Of a stretch of DNA of 64,000 nt, positions 44,799 through 51,785 are shown one piece after another (the stretch's first letter is position 1; each line of letters starts with the position of its first letter). Under the pieces are notes generated by a model that was not told the DNA's origin, did not search any database, and worked only from the letters and a program-made list of their open reading frames with translations. The position numbers and the translations under genes are program-made. This DNA comes from RBG-16-64-13 sp963718375. Its GTDB lineage: Bacteria > Actinomycetota > Thermoleophilia > RBG-16-64-13. The stretch is taken from positions 1,116,001 through 1,180,000 of the forward strand of contig CAVQZD010000005.1 in the NCBI GenBank assembly GCA_963718375.1, read 5' to 3'.

Positions 44799-44931
44799 AA
44801 CCTTCGTGATCATACGGCGCCTCTCTTCTGGATAGCCCAAGTCTATCCCCGCAAGGCCTTGGCGGCTACAACATTTGCGACCTACCGATGATGCCGCGAC
44901 CAGTAGAAGGATCCATAGGACTTAGGGTCCA
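44799..44931 (-). repeat. Second copy of the mazE promoter region with five mazE codons
   Basis: This stretch matches 46362-46493 over about 130 bases, with scattered differences. In the mazE orientation the ATG at 44813 is followed by codons for I, T, K, V and then a stop, so only the first five mazE codons remain. The shared block includes the distinctive CGACCTACCGATGATGCCGC. Confidence 0.8.
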
Positions 44932-44949
44932 CTGGGCCCACGAGACGGC

Positions 44950-45014
44950 CCGTCCGCCTGTTCGCTCCGTCGCAGATCGTGGTCGTCACGCTGCGCGCTG
45001 CCGCTGCCCGGTAG
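44950..45014 (+). pseudogene. 3' scrap of a metallophosphoesterase gene
   Basis: From 44952 the frame reads VRLFAPSQIVVVTLRAAAAR then a stop at 45014. This matches the C-terminus of the truncated copy ending at 56130 (IRLFAPAQIVVVTLRAAPGR) and of the intact gene at 42108-42965. No upstream part of the gene is present. Apart from this scrap and the mazE-promoter copy, the 350 bases between the AbiE operator and higA hold nothing I can identify. Confidence 0.8.
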
Positions 45015-45062
45015 GGGCGCCGCGGCGTGTCGCGAGGTGCGCCGATCGTGGGCGAACTGGGG

Positions 45063-45380
45063 TCAGACTCGAGACGCGGGTACGAGTCTGATCTCCAAAT
45101 CGCAGCCGACTGCCGCAGCGTATCTCTTGAGCGTGCTCACCGAGGGGGAGTGGGTGCCGACACCCTCGAGCCTCGAGATCGAGCTCTTGGTCGTACCCAT
45201 CGAAGCCGCTACCTGCTCCTGGGTCATGCCCGCGCTCAACCTAGCGGTCACCAGTTCGCGCACCAGCTTGTACTCATCTTCAAGTCCCGCGTAGGCCTCG
45301 GCAAAGCCCTTGCGCTGCAGAGCCTTCTGCACAAAAGCCTCGTGATCGTGAGATATCGGCTCGTATTCAGTCTTGGGCAC
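45063..45380 (-). CDS. XRE/HTH antitoxin of a HigBA-type module
   Basis: This 105-residue protein has a Cro/C1-type helix-turn-helix in LSAGMTQEQVAASMGTTKSS and ISRLEGVG at about 50-77. It follows the toxin gene, with a 14-base overlap, the toxin-first order of HigBA systems. It should bind the toxin and, with it, the palindrome at 45707-45726. Confidence 0.88.
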   Translation of the reverse strand: MPKTEYEPISHDHEAFVQKALQRKGFAEAYAGLEDEYKLVRELVTARLSAGMTQEQVAASMGTTKSSISRLEGVGTHSPSVSTLKRYAAAVGCDLEIRLVPASRV

Positions 45381-45699
45381 TTCGCACCTCCTTCATTCTC
45401 TTGCGCGCAATGGCCACGGCGGATTTTGGTGTAGTCTGCGACTTCTTGACCAAAGCATGGAGTATCACGACGCGCTGCCCTACCATGAAGCAGAACAGCG
45501 CCCGTCCGATCCCCTCCGGTCCCCGAGGCCGAAGCTCGAAGAGCCCGTCGCCCAAAGGACGTGAATGTGGCATCTTGAGTACGGGCCCGAATTCCACCAG
45601 AAGTTCGACCAGCCGTGCATAGTCCGCCAAGATCCCAACCGGCCACGACTCGATGTCCTCAAGCACTCGCCTGTTGAAGTATGTGACGGAGTAGGTCAC
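45367..45699 (-). CDS. RelE/HigB (Gp49-like) family toxin
   Basis: This 110-residue protein has the Gp49/HigB pattern: LVELLVEFGPVLKMPHSRPL, then GLFELRPRGPEGIGRALFCF and VVILHALVKKSQTTPKSAVAIARKR. Relatives cleave mRNA at the ribosome. It is the first gene of the pair and lies directly after a perfect 20-base palindrome. Confidence 0.9.
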   Translation of the reverse strand: MTYSVTYFNRRVLEDIESWPVGILADYARLVELLVEFGPVLKMPHSRPLGDGLFELRPRGPEGIGRALFCFMVGQRVVILHALVKKSQTTPKSAVAIARKRMKEVRSAQD

Positions 45700-45706
45700 G
45701 AGGCCA

Positions 45707-45726
45707 AGTTAGCAGATATGCTAACT
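45707..45726. promoter_or_regulatory. Palindromic operator of the HigBA-type operon
   Basis: AGTTAGCA and TGCTAACT are perfect eight-base arms around GATA, seven bases upstream of the toxin start. Position and symmetry suit autorepression by the antitoxin. Confidence 0.75.
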
Positions 45727-45791
45727 CGCGTCAAGCTGGAGGCACCGTGTTCTGTCGCGCCATAGCTGACAGAGGTCGGCTACGTCAACGA

Positions 45792-46127
45792 TCAGTACAG
45801 ACACGCGTCCAGGATGGCCAGCACTTCTTCGAGCATGGGAGCAGACGCGGAGCCGATGCGCTTGGCACTTCTAGCCCTGTAGTCGAGCGACTTGACTTGC
45901 TCGACCATCACCACTCCTGTGACTCCCAGCCCCTCGGGGATCATCACATGAAATGGATAGTCGCGCAGCGTGTTCGTCACCGGACAGGCGACGCAGAGGC
46001 CGGTCGCCTGGTTGAAGAGATCATTGCTGACGACGAGCGCCGGGCGGCGGCCCTTCTGCTCGTGCCCCGACTGTGGGTCGAAGTCCACAGCAATGAGGTC
46101 ACCCTTGCGAGGCACGTAGCCGGGCAA
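45792..46127 (-). CDS. mazF: MazF/PemK family endoribonuclease toxin
   Basis: This 111-residue protein begins YVPRKGDLIAVDFDPQSGHE, then QKGRRPALVVSNDLFNQATG and VACPVTNTLRDYPFHV, the MazF core with the RPALVVS and catalytic Thr blocks. MazF proteins cut single-stranded mRNA at short motifs. The TTG start follows the mazE stop directly, so translation should be coupled. Confidence 0.94.
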   Translation of the reverse strand: MPGYVPRKGDLIAVDFDPQSGHEQKGRRPALVVSNDLFNQATGLCVACPVTNTLRDYPFHVMIPEGLGVTGVVMVEQVKSLDYRARSAKRIGSASAPMLEEVLAILDACLY

Positions 46128-46376
46128 CTACCAGACCTCGCGGCCCACAGGTGGACCCCAGTCGACTTCGCCGGGCTGATAGTCCTTGGGCACGCGTGCC
46201 ACCAGGTCCTCCAGGCTGCGACCACCGCGCACACGATGAGCGGGCGTGATGACCAGCGAACCATCTTGAACGCTGACGTGGACCGGGTCACCCACCTCCA
46301 CGTGAACATCGGCAAGGAGTTCTTTGCTCAGCCGTAGCCCTTGACTGTTGCCCCACTTCTGAACCTTCGTGATCAT
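46128..46376 (-). CDS. mazE: MazE/AbrB-fold antitoxin
   Basis: This 82-residue protein starts MITKVQKWGNSQGLRLSKEL, the swapped-hairpin AbrB fold of MazE, with the tail rich in acidic and aromatic residues that binds MazF. GAGAGGGGCGGCGT precedes the ATG. A TATACT on the minus strand at 46408-46403 is a likely -10. The 5' five codons and promoter exist again at 44799-44931. Confidence 0.93.
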   Translation of the reverse strand: MITKVQKWGNSQGLRLSKELLADVHVEVGDPVHVSVQDGSLVITPAHRVRGGRSLEDLVARVPKDYQPGEVDWGPPVGREVW

Positions 46377-46493
46377 ACGCCGCCCCTCTCTTGGATAGCC
46401 GTAGTATATCCGCAGAAGACCTCGGGGGCTACCACATATGCGACCTACCGATGATGCCGCGACCAGGAGAAGGGTCAGTAGGACTTTGGACCT
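46362..46493 (-). repeat. mazE promoter region, parent of the copy at 44799-44931
   Basis: It includes the start of mazE, its -10 and about 85 bases further upstream. From 46494 to 46572 I see nothing else. Confidence 0.75.
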
Positions 46494-46572
46494 AGTCGGT
46501 CCTGTGCTATCGGCTCACACCGGCGGCGGGTCACCTGGCATCCTCGAAGCCCGCTCCTACGACAGTCAATAT

Positions 46573-46962
46573 TCACGGGTCCTCATCTGCGATTCGACGG
46601 TATTCCTCTTCGAAGACGGCGACTGCGTCTTTGTCACCGTCGAAGTACTCGTCCCAGAACCCCGGCTCGAACCATCGCTCTGGCGCCATCTCCAAGGCAC
46701 ACCCGTCGTCCCATCTCACCGCCCAATTGGAGGGGAGCCTACCGCTTACAAGTTCGAACTCGCTGAGCCTGAAGATCGCGGGCGGCCCACCATCCCCGAA
46801 CATCCTTATCTCTACTATGTTCCTCTCGTCGATCGCGACCGCCAACACTCGATACACACGGCCAACAGTCAACCAAGGGCTCTGCATGACAGGAGAGCCC
46901 GTCTTCTCGTCAAGCAGCGGCTCGCCAGTCCAGCTAAGTATGCGAATGCAGCGTACCTTCAT
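46573..46962 (-). CDS. Candidate immunity protein of RHS cassette 1
   Basis: This 129-residue, acidic, cytosolic protein without a signal peptide includes SPWLTVGRVYRVLAVAIDER, then FRLSEFELVSGRLPSNWAVR and PGFWDEYFDGD. I do not know a named family for it. It starts within the stop of the RHS gene (ATGA) and is the only gene after it, the standard place for the immunity partner of a polymorphic toxin. The immunity role is inferred from position. Confidence 0.65.
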   Translation of the reverse strand: MKVRCIRILSWTGEPLLDEKTGSPVMQSPWLTVGRVYRVLAVAIDERNIVEIRMFGDGGPPAIFRLSEFELVSGRLPSNWAVRWDDGCALEMAPERWFEPGFWDEYFDGDKDAVAVFEEEYRRIADEDP

Positions 46963-49316
46963 TCCGACACCATCCCCTTCGGGGGCTCACTGAAGAACTT
47001 GGTCTTGTAGTCTAGACCGTACCACGGCACGCGCGTCGACGAATCTGCGTAGAAGTGGGTTTCCCAGAACGTGTTGTTGGGGCCTGCAATTGTGGGAGTG
47101 GACAACTTGTCTACACCCATGGCGCGAACAGCCGGGTTGTCGAGCGACCTCAAGGGTTGGATCACCCTGGACTCGTTGATGGCGGCCTCGGTCAGTATCC
47201 CGTCCGCACCAAAGTACTTGCCCATCGCCTCCTGGGTGGCAAGCTGCCCTCGAAGATTCGCGCCACTCACGGCATCGGCCGCGCCCTCAGACCATACGGG
47301 CGGTTTTAGACTCGCCGCAGATCTGGCAGACAGTCCTCCTGCAGCCAAGCTGCCAATCAGGATTGCGGTGTCCCCGCAGTTCTCCTTGTTCCCAAGGGCT
47401 GCGCCCATGGAGAAGAGCTTGGCCTTGATGCTGCCCGTCCGGTTGTGCTCGCCCGCCCAGTATTCGCTAGCCTCGCCTGCTGCCTCTATCCCGTCTTTCA
47501 CGTAGGGCGTGTTCGTCAAGGCCTTCTTCGCAACCCAACTCAACCCCTTCATCGCATATTTGTTGTATGTCGCCATGGGATTCATGTACGAATAGACCTT
47601 GTTGGACCACCGGACCACCTTCTTGGCACCCCGGTAGATCTTCTTGGCCCACTCCCAGCTCCAGTAGCCCGTCGGATCGGTGTTCTTGATCGGATTCCCG
47701 CCGCAATACTGGTAGGCACTCTGCTCCCCGTCGTTGCGGGAGAGGTCTTTGCTGAGGAACTGCCTGGTCGCGGGGTCGTAGTGGCGGGCCGAGAGGTAGT
47801 ACATCCCGGTCTCAGAGTCGTAGCAGTAGCCAGCGTACCTGAGCACCTGGCGCTGGGCGATCTTCTCGGCCACGTCCAGGCTGATGGTCTCGGTCTCACT
47901 CTGGGAGGTGGCCTGGGCCCAGATGCCTGCGCCTGCGTTCCCCTGTCCCAGCGGGTTACCCCAGGCGTCGTAGCGGTAGGCGGCGAAGGGACTCCCGTTC
48001 GCGTCCAGGAGCGCGACCACGTCCCCACGGTCGGTGGTGACCAGAGCGAAGGTCACCGGTGCTGCCGGGTTCTGGGGATCGGTGGTGTCACGGTAGATGC
48101 CGGCGTACGGTCTGCCGTACTCGTCGTATAGGTACGTGATGGTCCACTTACCTAGCGTCGTCTCGCCCTGCTTCTCTTCGGCTTCCAGCTTATGCATGGT
48201 GAGGCCGGTGTAGGTGAAGTCCGTGGTTGTCTGGACCCCGTCCTTGGTGAGGGTCGAGCGGGTGCGCTGGCCTACCGAGTCGTACTGGTAGGTGCCCTGC
48301 ACGGCCACGCTGCCGCCGGAGTACTTCTTGAACTCGGAGAGTCTCCCGGTGCCGGTGTAGGCGTAGGTGATGCGGTTCGGGTCGCTCTCGCTGCTCGTGG
48401 GGGCCTGGACCGTGCGCCAGCGCTTGTCGGAGTCGAAGAAGAAGTAGGTCTGGACCTCGGTCCCGATCTTGGTCTGCGCGAGGCGGTTGGAGTCGTATAC
48501 GTAGGTGCGGGTGCCGTCCGAGGTGAGGTTGCCGGCCGCATCGAAGGTGTAGGACTCGGTGAAGGCGTCGGAGGCGTCGCCGTTGTCGGTGATGTCGATG
48601 CTGGCGGTGGCCAGGCGTCCGCTGTTTGTGTAGGTGTAGGCGGAGACCAGGCGGCCGACGAAGGAGGTCTCGGGAGCGGCCTCGGTGGTCGTCGTCGGCG
48701 CTTCGGTGGTGGTGGTCGCGCCCGTGGTCGTCGTCCCACCTTCGGTGGTGGTGGTCGCGCCTTCGGTGGTCGTCGTGGGTGCCTCGGTCGTCGTGGTCGG
48801 GGCTTCGGTCGTCGTGGTCGGGGCTTCGGTCGTCGTGGTCGGGGCTTCGGTCGTCGTGGTCGCCGGGGCGCTCACGGTGCCGCCTACCTCAAGCAGCCTT
48901 AGGTCTTCGTTGGTCTTGAGGCCGCTTTCGGTGGAGTAGGTGTAGGCCTGGGTGCCTGAAGCGCTTCCGTCAAAGCCCGCGCCCCACTGCTTGGTGAGGT
49001 GACCCTTCTGATCGAACAGGTACTCAGATGCCAAGGCAGCTGAGCCTATGCTCAGGGTGGCCTTGGTCAGGCGCTTGGCGTCGTCGCGCGTGTCGACCGA
49101 GCGGGTGAAGGCCGTGCCTCCAGAAATGGTGCTTGCGCGCGAGGTCTCCAAGCCGTCGGCGCCCACGGTGACGGAGGTAGAGACTAGATCACCTTCCACC
49201 CCGATACCGGCCACGGTCACCGTGTCGCCGGGGGTGTTGACCGGGTAAGTGGCGCTCGTGCTCAGGTGGCGGATGTTGTCGGTGCTGGTGAGGACCCGAC
49301 CCAGGGAGTCGGCCTC
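46959..49316 (-). CDS. RHS cassette 1: N-terminally truncated RHS core with toxin tip
   Basis: The frame opens right after a TGA at 49317 with EADSLGRVLTSTDNIRHLS, mid-RHS sequence, so the RHS N-terminus is missing. The first usable start is a GTG at 49220. It carries YD-repeat sequence, a Thr-rich linker of APTTTTE repeats (48678-48872), and the conserved RHS core with YGRPYAGIYRDTTDP, YAGYCYDSESGMYYLSARHYDP-like sequence and the pretoxin junction NPIKNTDPTGY (47664). The roughly 235-residue tip (46959-47663) is unlike the other tips. It ends with NNTFWETHFYADS and PWYGLDYKTKFFSE, and I cannot assign it. Probably an orphan cassette. Confidence 0.85.
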   Translation of the reverse strand, partial: EADSLGRVLTSTDNIRHLSTSATYPVNTPGDTVTVAGIGVEGDLVSTSVTVGADGLETSRASTISGGTAFTRSVDTRDDAKRLTKATLSIGSAALASEYLFDQKGHLTKQWGAGFDGSASGTQAYTYSTESGLKTNEDLRLLEVGGTVSAPATTTTEAPTTTTEAPTTTTEAPTTTTEAPTTTTEGATTTTEGGTTTTGATTTTEAPTTTTEAAPETSFVGRLVSAYTYTNSGRLATASIDITDNGDASDAFTESYTFDAAGNLTSDGTRTYVYDSNRLAQTKIGTEVQTYFFFDSDKRWRTVQAPTSSESDPNRITYAYTGTGRLSEFKKYSGGSVAVQGTYQYDSVGQRTRSTLTKDGVQTTTDFTYTGLTMHKLEAEEKQGETTLGKWTITYLYDEYGRPYAGIYRDTTDPQNPAAPVTFALVTTDRGDVVALLDANGSPFAAYRYDAWGNPLGQGNAGAGIWAQATSQSETETISLDVAEKIAQRQVLRYAGYCYDSETGMYYLSARHYDPATRQFLSKDLSRNDGEQSAYQYCGGNPIKNTDPTGYWSWEWAKKIYRGAKKVVRWSNKVYSYMNPMATYNKYAMKGLSWVAKKALTNTPYVKDGIEAAGEASEYWAGEHNRTGSIKAKLFSMGAALGNKENCGDTAILIGSLAAGGLSARSAASLKPPVWSEGAADAVSGANLRGQLATQEAMGKYFGADGILTEAAINESRVIQPLRSLDNPAVRAMGVDKLSTPTIAGPNNTFWETHFYADSSTRVPWYGLDYKTKFFSEPPKGMVSE
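48678..48872. repeat. 21-base tandem repeats coding APTTTTE in RHS cassette 1
   Basis: The cleanest units are successive copies of a 21-base element near 48800-48870, each giving seven residues of a Thr-rich linker. About nine units, several diverged, are present. The equivalent linker in cassette 5 (61178-61302) has about six. Confidence 0.85.
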
Positions 49317-49454
49317 TCAGACGGAAGACCGGCTCCCACTCCTCAGCCCGGAGTCATCCACGAGTCCGCACGTTACCGCGCGCGGTCCTTCCAAGAAGGC
49401 GTCCCCAACCTCACGCAATTCTGCGTTTCTATCACACCTTCAGGAATGGATTGT

Positions 49455-49919
49455 CTACGTGTCGGCGGCGATGGCCTTCAGCAACTCCTCGTGGACAGCC
49501 GGAAGAACAGAGAAGAATCCGCCCCTTGCTGCCAGATCCAGGATTCCCTCCTTGGTTGCGCAGCCTAGGGCGATAGGGGCAATGAACAACTCGAACAGCT
49601 CACGCAGCTTCGCCACGCGTTCAGCGTCAGCAAGGGGTTCTTCCAGATTGAACGCACTGCCATATTTCTTTGGTTGACGTGTGAAGACGTCCCCGATGTC
49701 CTTCTTCACAGTGTTCTTGTCTCGAGCATAGGTCCTTCCAAAGAGCCCCTTCGCGTAGATCTTGACGTTTAGGTCAAAGTAGTTGCCATAGTTGGACTTC
49801 TGCAGGTACAGGGCTATGAGGGTTTCGGGGTGCTCTAGTATCCACCCGCCGTCGACTTGATCGAAGCCGTACTCCTTGGCAAGTCTGCCGAATTCCTGTT
49901 TGAGTTGAACCTTGTCCAT
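49455..49919 (-). CDS. DUF4304-like candidate immunity protein of RHS cassette 2
   Basis: This 154-residue protein begins MDKVQLKQEFGRLAKEYGF, then LIALYLQKSNYGNYFDLNV and KIYAKGLFG. The LQKSNYGN...YxxNxxI pattern is that of DUF4304, a family often found beside polymorphic toxins. The ATG at 49919 lies one base after the RHS cassette 2 stop, so the two are translationally coupled. The 135 bases between its end and the truncated start of cassette 1 contain nothing obvious. Confidence 0.75.
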   Translation of the reverse strand: MDKVQLKQEFGRLAKEYGFDQVDGGWILEHPETLIALYLQKSNYGNYFDLNVKIYAKGLFGRTYARDKNTVKKDIGDVFTRQPKKYGSAFNLEEPLADAERVAKLRELFELFIAPIALGCATKEGILDLAARGGFFSVLPAVHEELLKAIAADT

Positions 49920-49920
49920 G

Positions 49921-51726
49921 TCAGTACAAGTCCAATACCGTGGTCCAATTCTTGCCGGCGAAGCGATCCATCGATTCCAGCTCCTGCACGTACGTGTCGA
50001 GTTGCTGCGCACCGGCCTTCATCCCTCTCGGATTGAAGGGCTTCAGTTCATAGACGATTCCGTTCTTCGCATCCAAGAAGTCTATGCGCCTGTTGCTCGG
50101 CAAGATGAATTCCTTGAACTGCTGATTGGCCTCGTCCACCATATCGGCCCTGTACGCCTTGTGCATATCTTGGCCGAGTCTCAGAGTGCTCTTAGTGTAC
50201 TGTACTCCACTCTCCGCAGTCTCCTTCGAGGCTGCCTCCGCTGCCTTTGCCGCCGAGTTCATCATTTTCATCGACCCAGCGGCTATTGGATCCACAGGTG
50301 GGAGGCCGGCCCCAGCCATCATCCCGAGAATCACCGTCTCCGCAATAGCCGTGGACCCTTCCACCGCCGCATCCTTGAAGTTGCCTCGGTATCCGGCCTC
50401 GCCAGCCTTGTAGGTCGATGCTGCTATCCCATACATGGGATTCCAGTAGGGCATAGACTCTGATGCCCAGCCATCCTGGCGGAACACGTTGTGTTTGCTG
50501 ACCGGGTTCAGATCCTGGGTGATCGCGTGCCTCACTCCTCGATAGGCGGCGCAGAATCCCCTCTTGATGCCGCGGCCGGCCGACTTGAACCACTTGCGGG
50601 GATCCCAACTGAAGTACCCGGTCGGGTCCACATTCTTGATCGGATTCCCTCCGCAATACTGATAAGCGCTCTGCTCCCCGTCGTTGCGAGACAGGTCCTT
50701 ACTGAGGAACTGCCGGGTCGCGGGGTCGTAGTGGCGGGCGGAGAGGTAGTACATCCCGCTTTCTGAGTCGTAGCAGTAGCCGGCATAGCGCAGCACCTGG
50801 CGACTGGCGATCTTCGTCGCCACTTCCAGGCTGATGGTCTCGGTCTCTCCCTGGGTGGTCGCCTGGGCCCAGAGACCGGTGCCTACGTTGCCTGCGCCGA
50901 TCGGATTACCCCAGGCATCGTAGCGATAGGCGGCAAACGGGGTGCCGTTCGCGTCCAGGAGCTCGACCACATCGCCGCGGTCGGTGGTGACCAGAGCGAA
51001 GGTCACGGGCGTAGCTGGGTTCTCGGGGTCGGTGGTGTCACGGTAGATGCCGGCATACGGCCTGCCGTACTCGTCGTATAGGTAGGTGATGGTCCACTTG
51101 GCAAGGGTGGTCTCGCCCTGCTTCTCTTCGGCCTCCAGCTTATGCAGGGTGAGGCCGGTGTAGGTGAAGTCTGTGGTCGTCTGGATGCCGCCTGCGGTGA
51201 CGGTCGAGCGGGTGCGCTGGCCTACCGAGTCGTACTGGTAGGTGCCCTGCGCGGCCACGCTGCCGCCGGAGTACTTCTTGAACTCGGAGAGTCTCCCGGT
51301 GCCGGTGTAGGCGTAGGTGGTGCGATTCGGGTCGCTCTCGCTGCTCGTGGGGGCCTGGACCGTGCGCCAGCGCTTGTCGGAGTCGAAGAAGAAGTAGGTC
51401 TGGACCTCGGTCCCGATCTTGGTCTGCGCGAGGCGGTTGGAGTCGTATACGTAGGTGCGGGTGCCGTCCGAGGTGAGGTTGCCGGCCGCATCGAAGGTGT
51501 AGGACTCGGTGAAGGCGTCGGAGGCGTCGCCGTTGTCGGTGATGTCGATGCTGGCGGTGGCCAGGCGTCCGCTGTTTGTGTAGGTGTAGGCGGAGACCAG
51601 GCGGCCGACGAAGGAGGTTTCGCCGGTCTTGAGACCGCTTGCGTTCGAGTAGGTATGGGCCTGGGTGCGTTTGGCGCTCGAGTCATAGCCTCTGCCCCAC
51701 TGGTGGGTGGGTAGTCGGACTCGCAA
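49921..51726 (-). CDS. RHS cassette 2: truncated RHS core with PD-(D/E)xK nuclease-like tip
   Basis: The frame opens with a TTG at 51726; homology to the other cores begins near HQWGRGYDSSAK. The Thr-rich linker is absent. The core is type B (TTLAKW, VVELLD) and ends at NPIKNVDPTGY. The tip (49921 to about 50612) closes with NRRIDFLDAKNGIVYELKPF followed by NPRGMKAGAQQLDTYVQELE. The D...ExK spacing and the lysine-proline NPR block match restriction-endonuclease-fold RHS toxins, so DNA or RNA cleavage is likely. A DUF4304-like partner follows one base later. Confidence 0.85.
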   Translation of the reverse strand: MRVRLPTHQWGRGYDSSAKRTQAHTYSNASGLKTGETSFVGRLVSAYTYTNSGRLATASIDITDNGDASDAFTESYTFDAAGNLTSDGTRTYVYDSNRLAQTKIGTEVQTYFFFDSDKRWRTVQAPTSSESDPNRTTYAYTGTGRLSEFKKYSGGSVAAQGTYQYDSVGQRTRSTVTAGGIQTTTDFTYTGLTLHKLEAEEKQGETTLAKWTITYLYDEYGRPYAGIYRDTTDPENPATPVTFALVTTDRGDVVELLDANGTPFAAYRYDAWGNPIGAGNVGTGLWAQATTQGETETISLEVATKIASRQVLRYAGYCYDSESGMYYLSARHYDPATRQFLSKDLSRNDGEQSAYQYCGGNPIKNVDPTGYFSWDPRKWFKSAGRGIKRGFCAAYRGVRHAITQDLNPVSKHNVFRQDGWASESMPYWNPMYGIAASTYKAGEAGYRGNFKDAAVEGSTAIAETVILGMMAGAGLPPVDPIAAGSMKMMNSAAKAAEAASKETAESGVQYTKSTLRLGQDMHKAYRADMVDEANQQFKEFILPSNRRIDFLDAKNGIVYELKPFNPRGMKAGAQQLDTYVQELESMDRFAGKNWTTVLDLY

Positions 51727-51785
51727 CTCCTCTCGGTCGCTTGCGAGACGTCCATCAGAACACCCCCGCGCCGAACTGCGTCAGT

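Noticed and set aside
48678..48872. CRISPR array
   Set aside because: The repeats are back-to-back, in frame and without spacers; they encode a Thr-rich linker. No cas genes are present.
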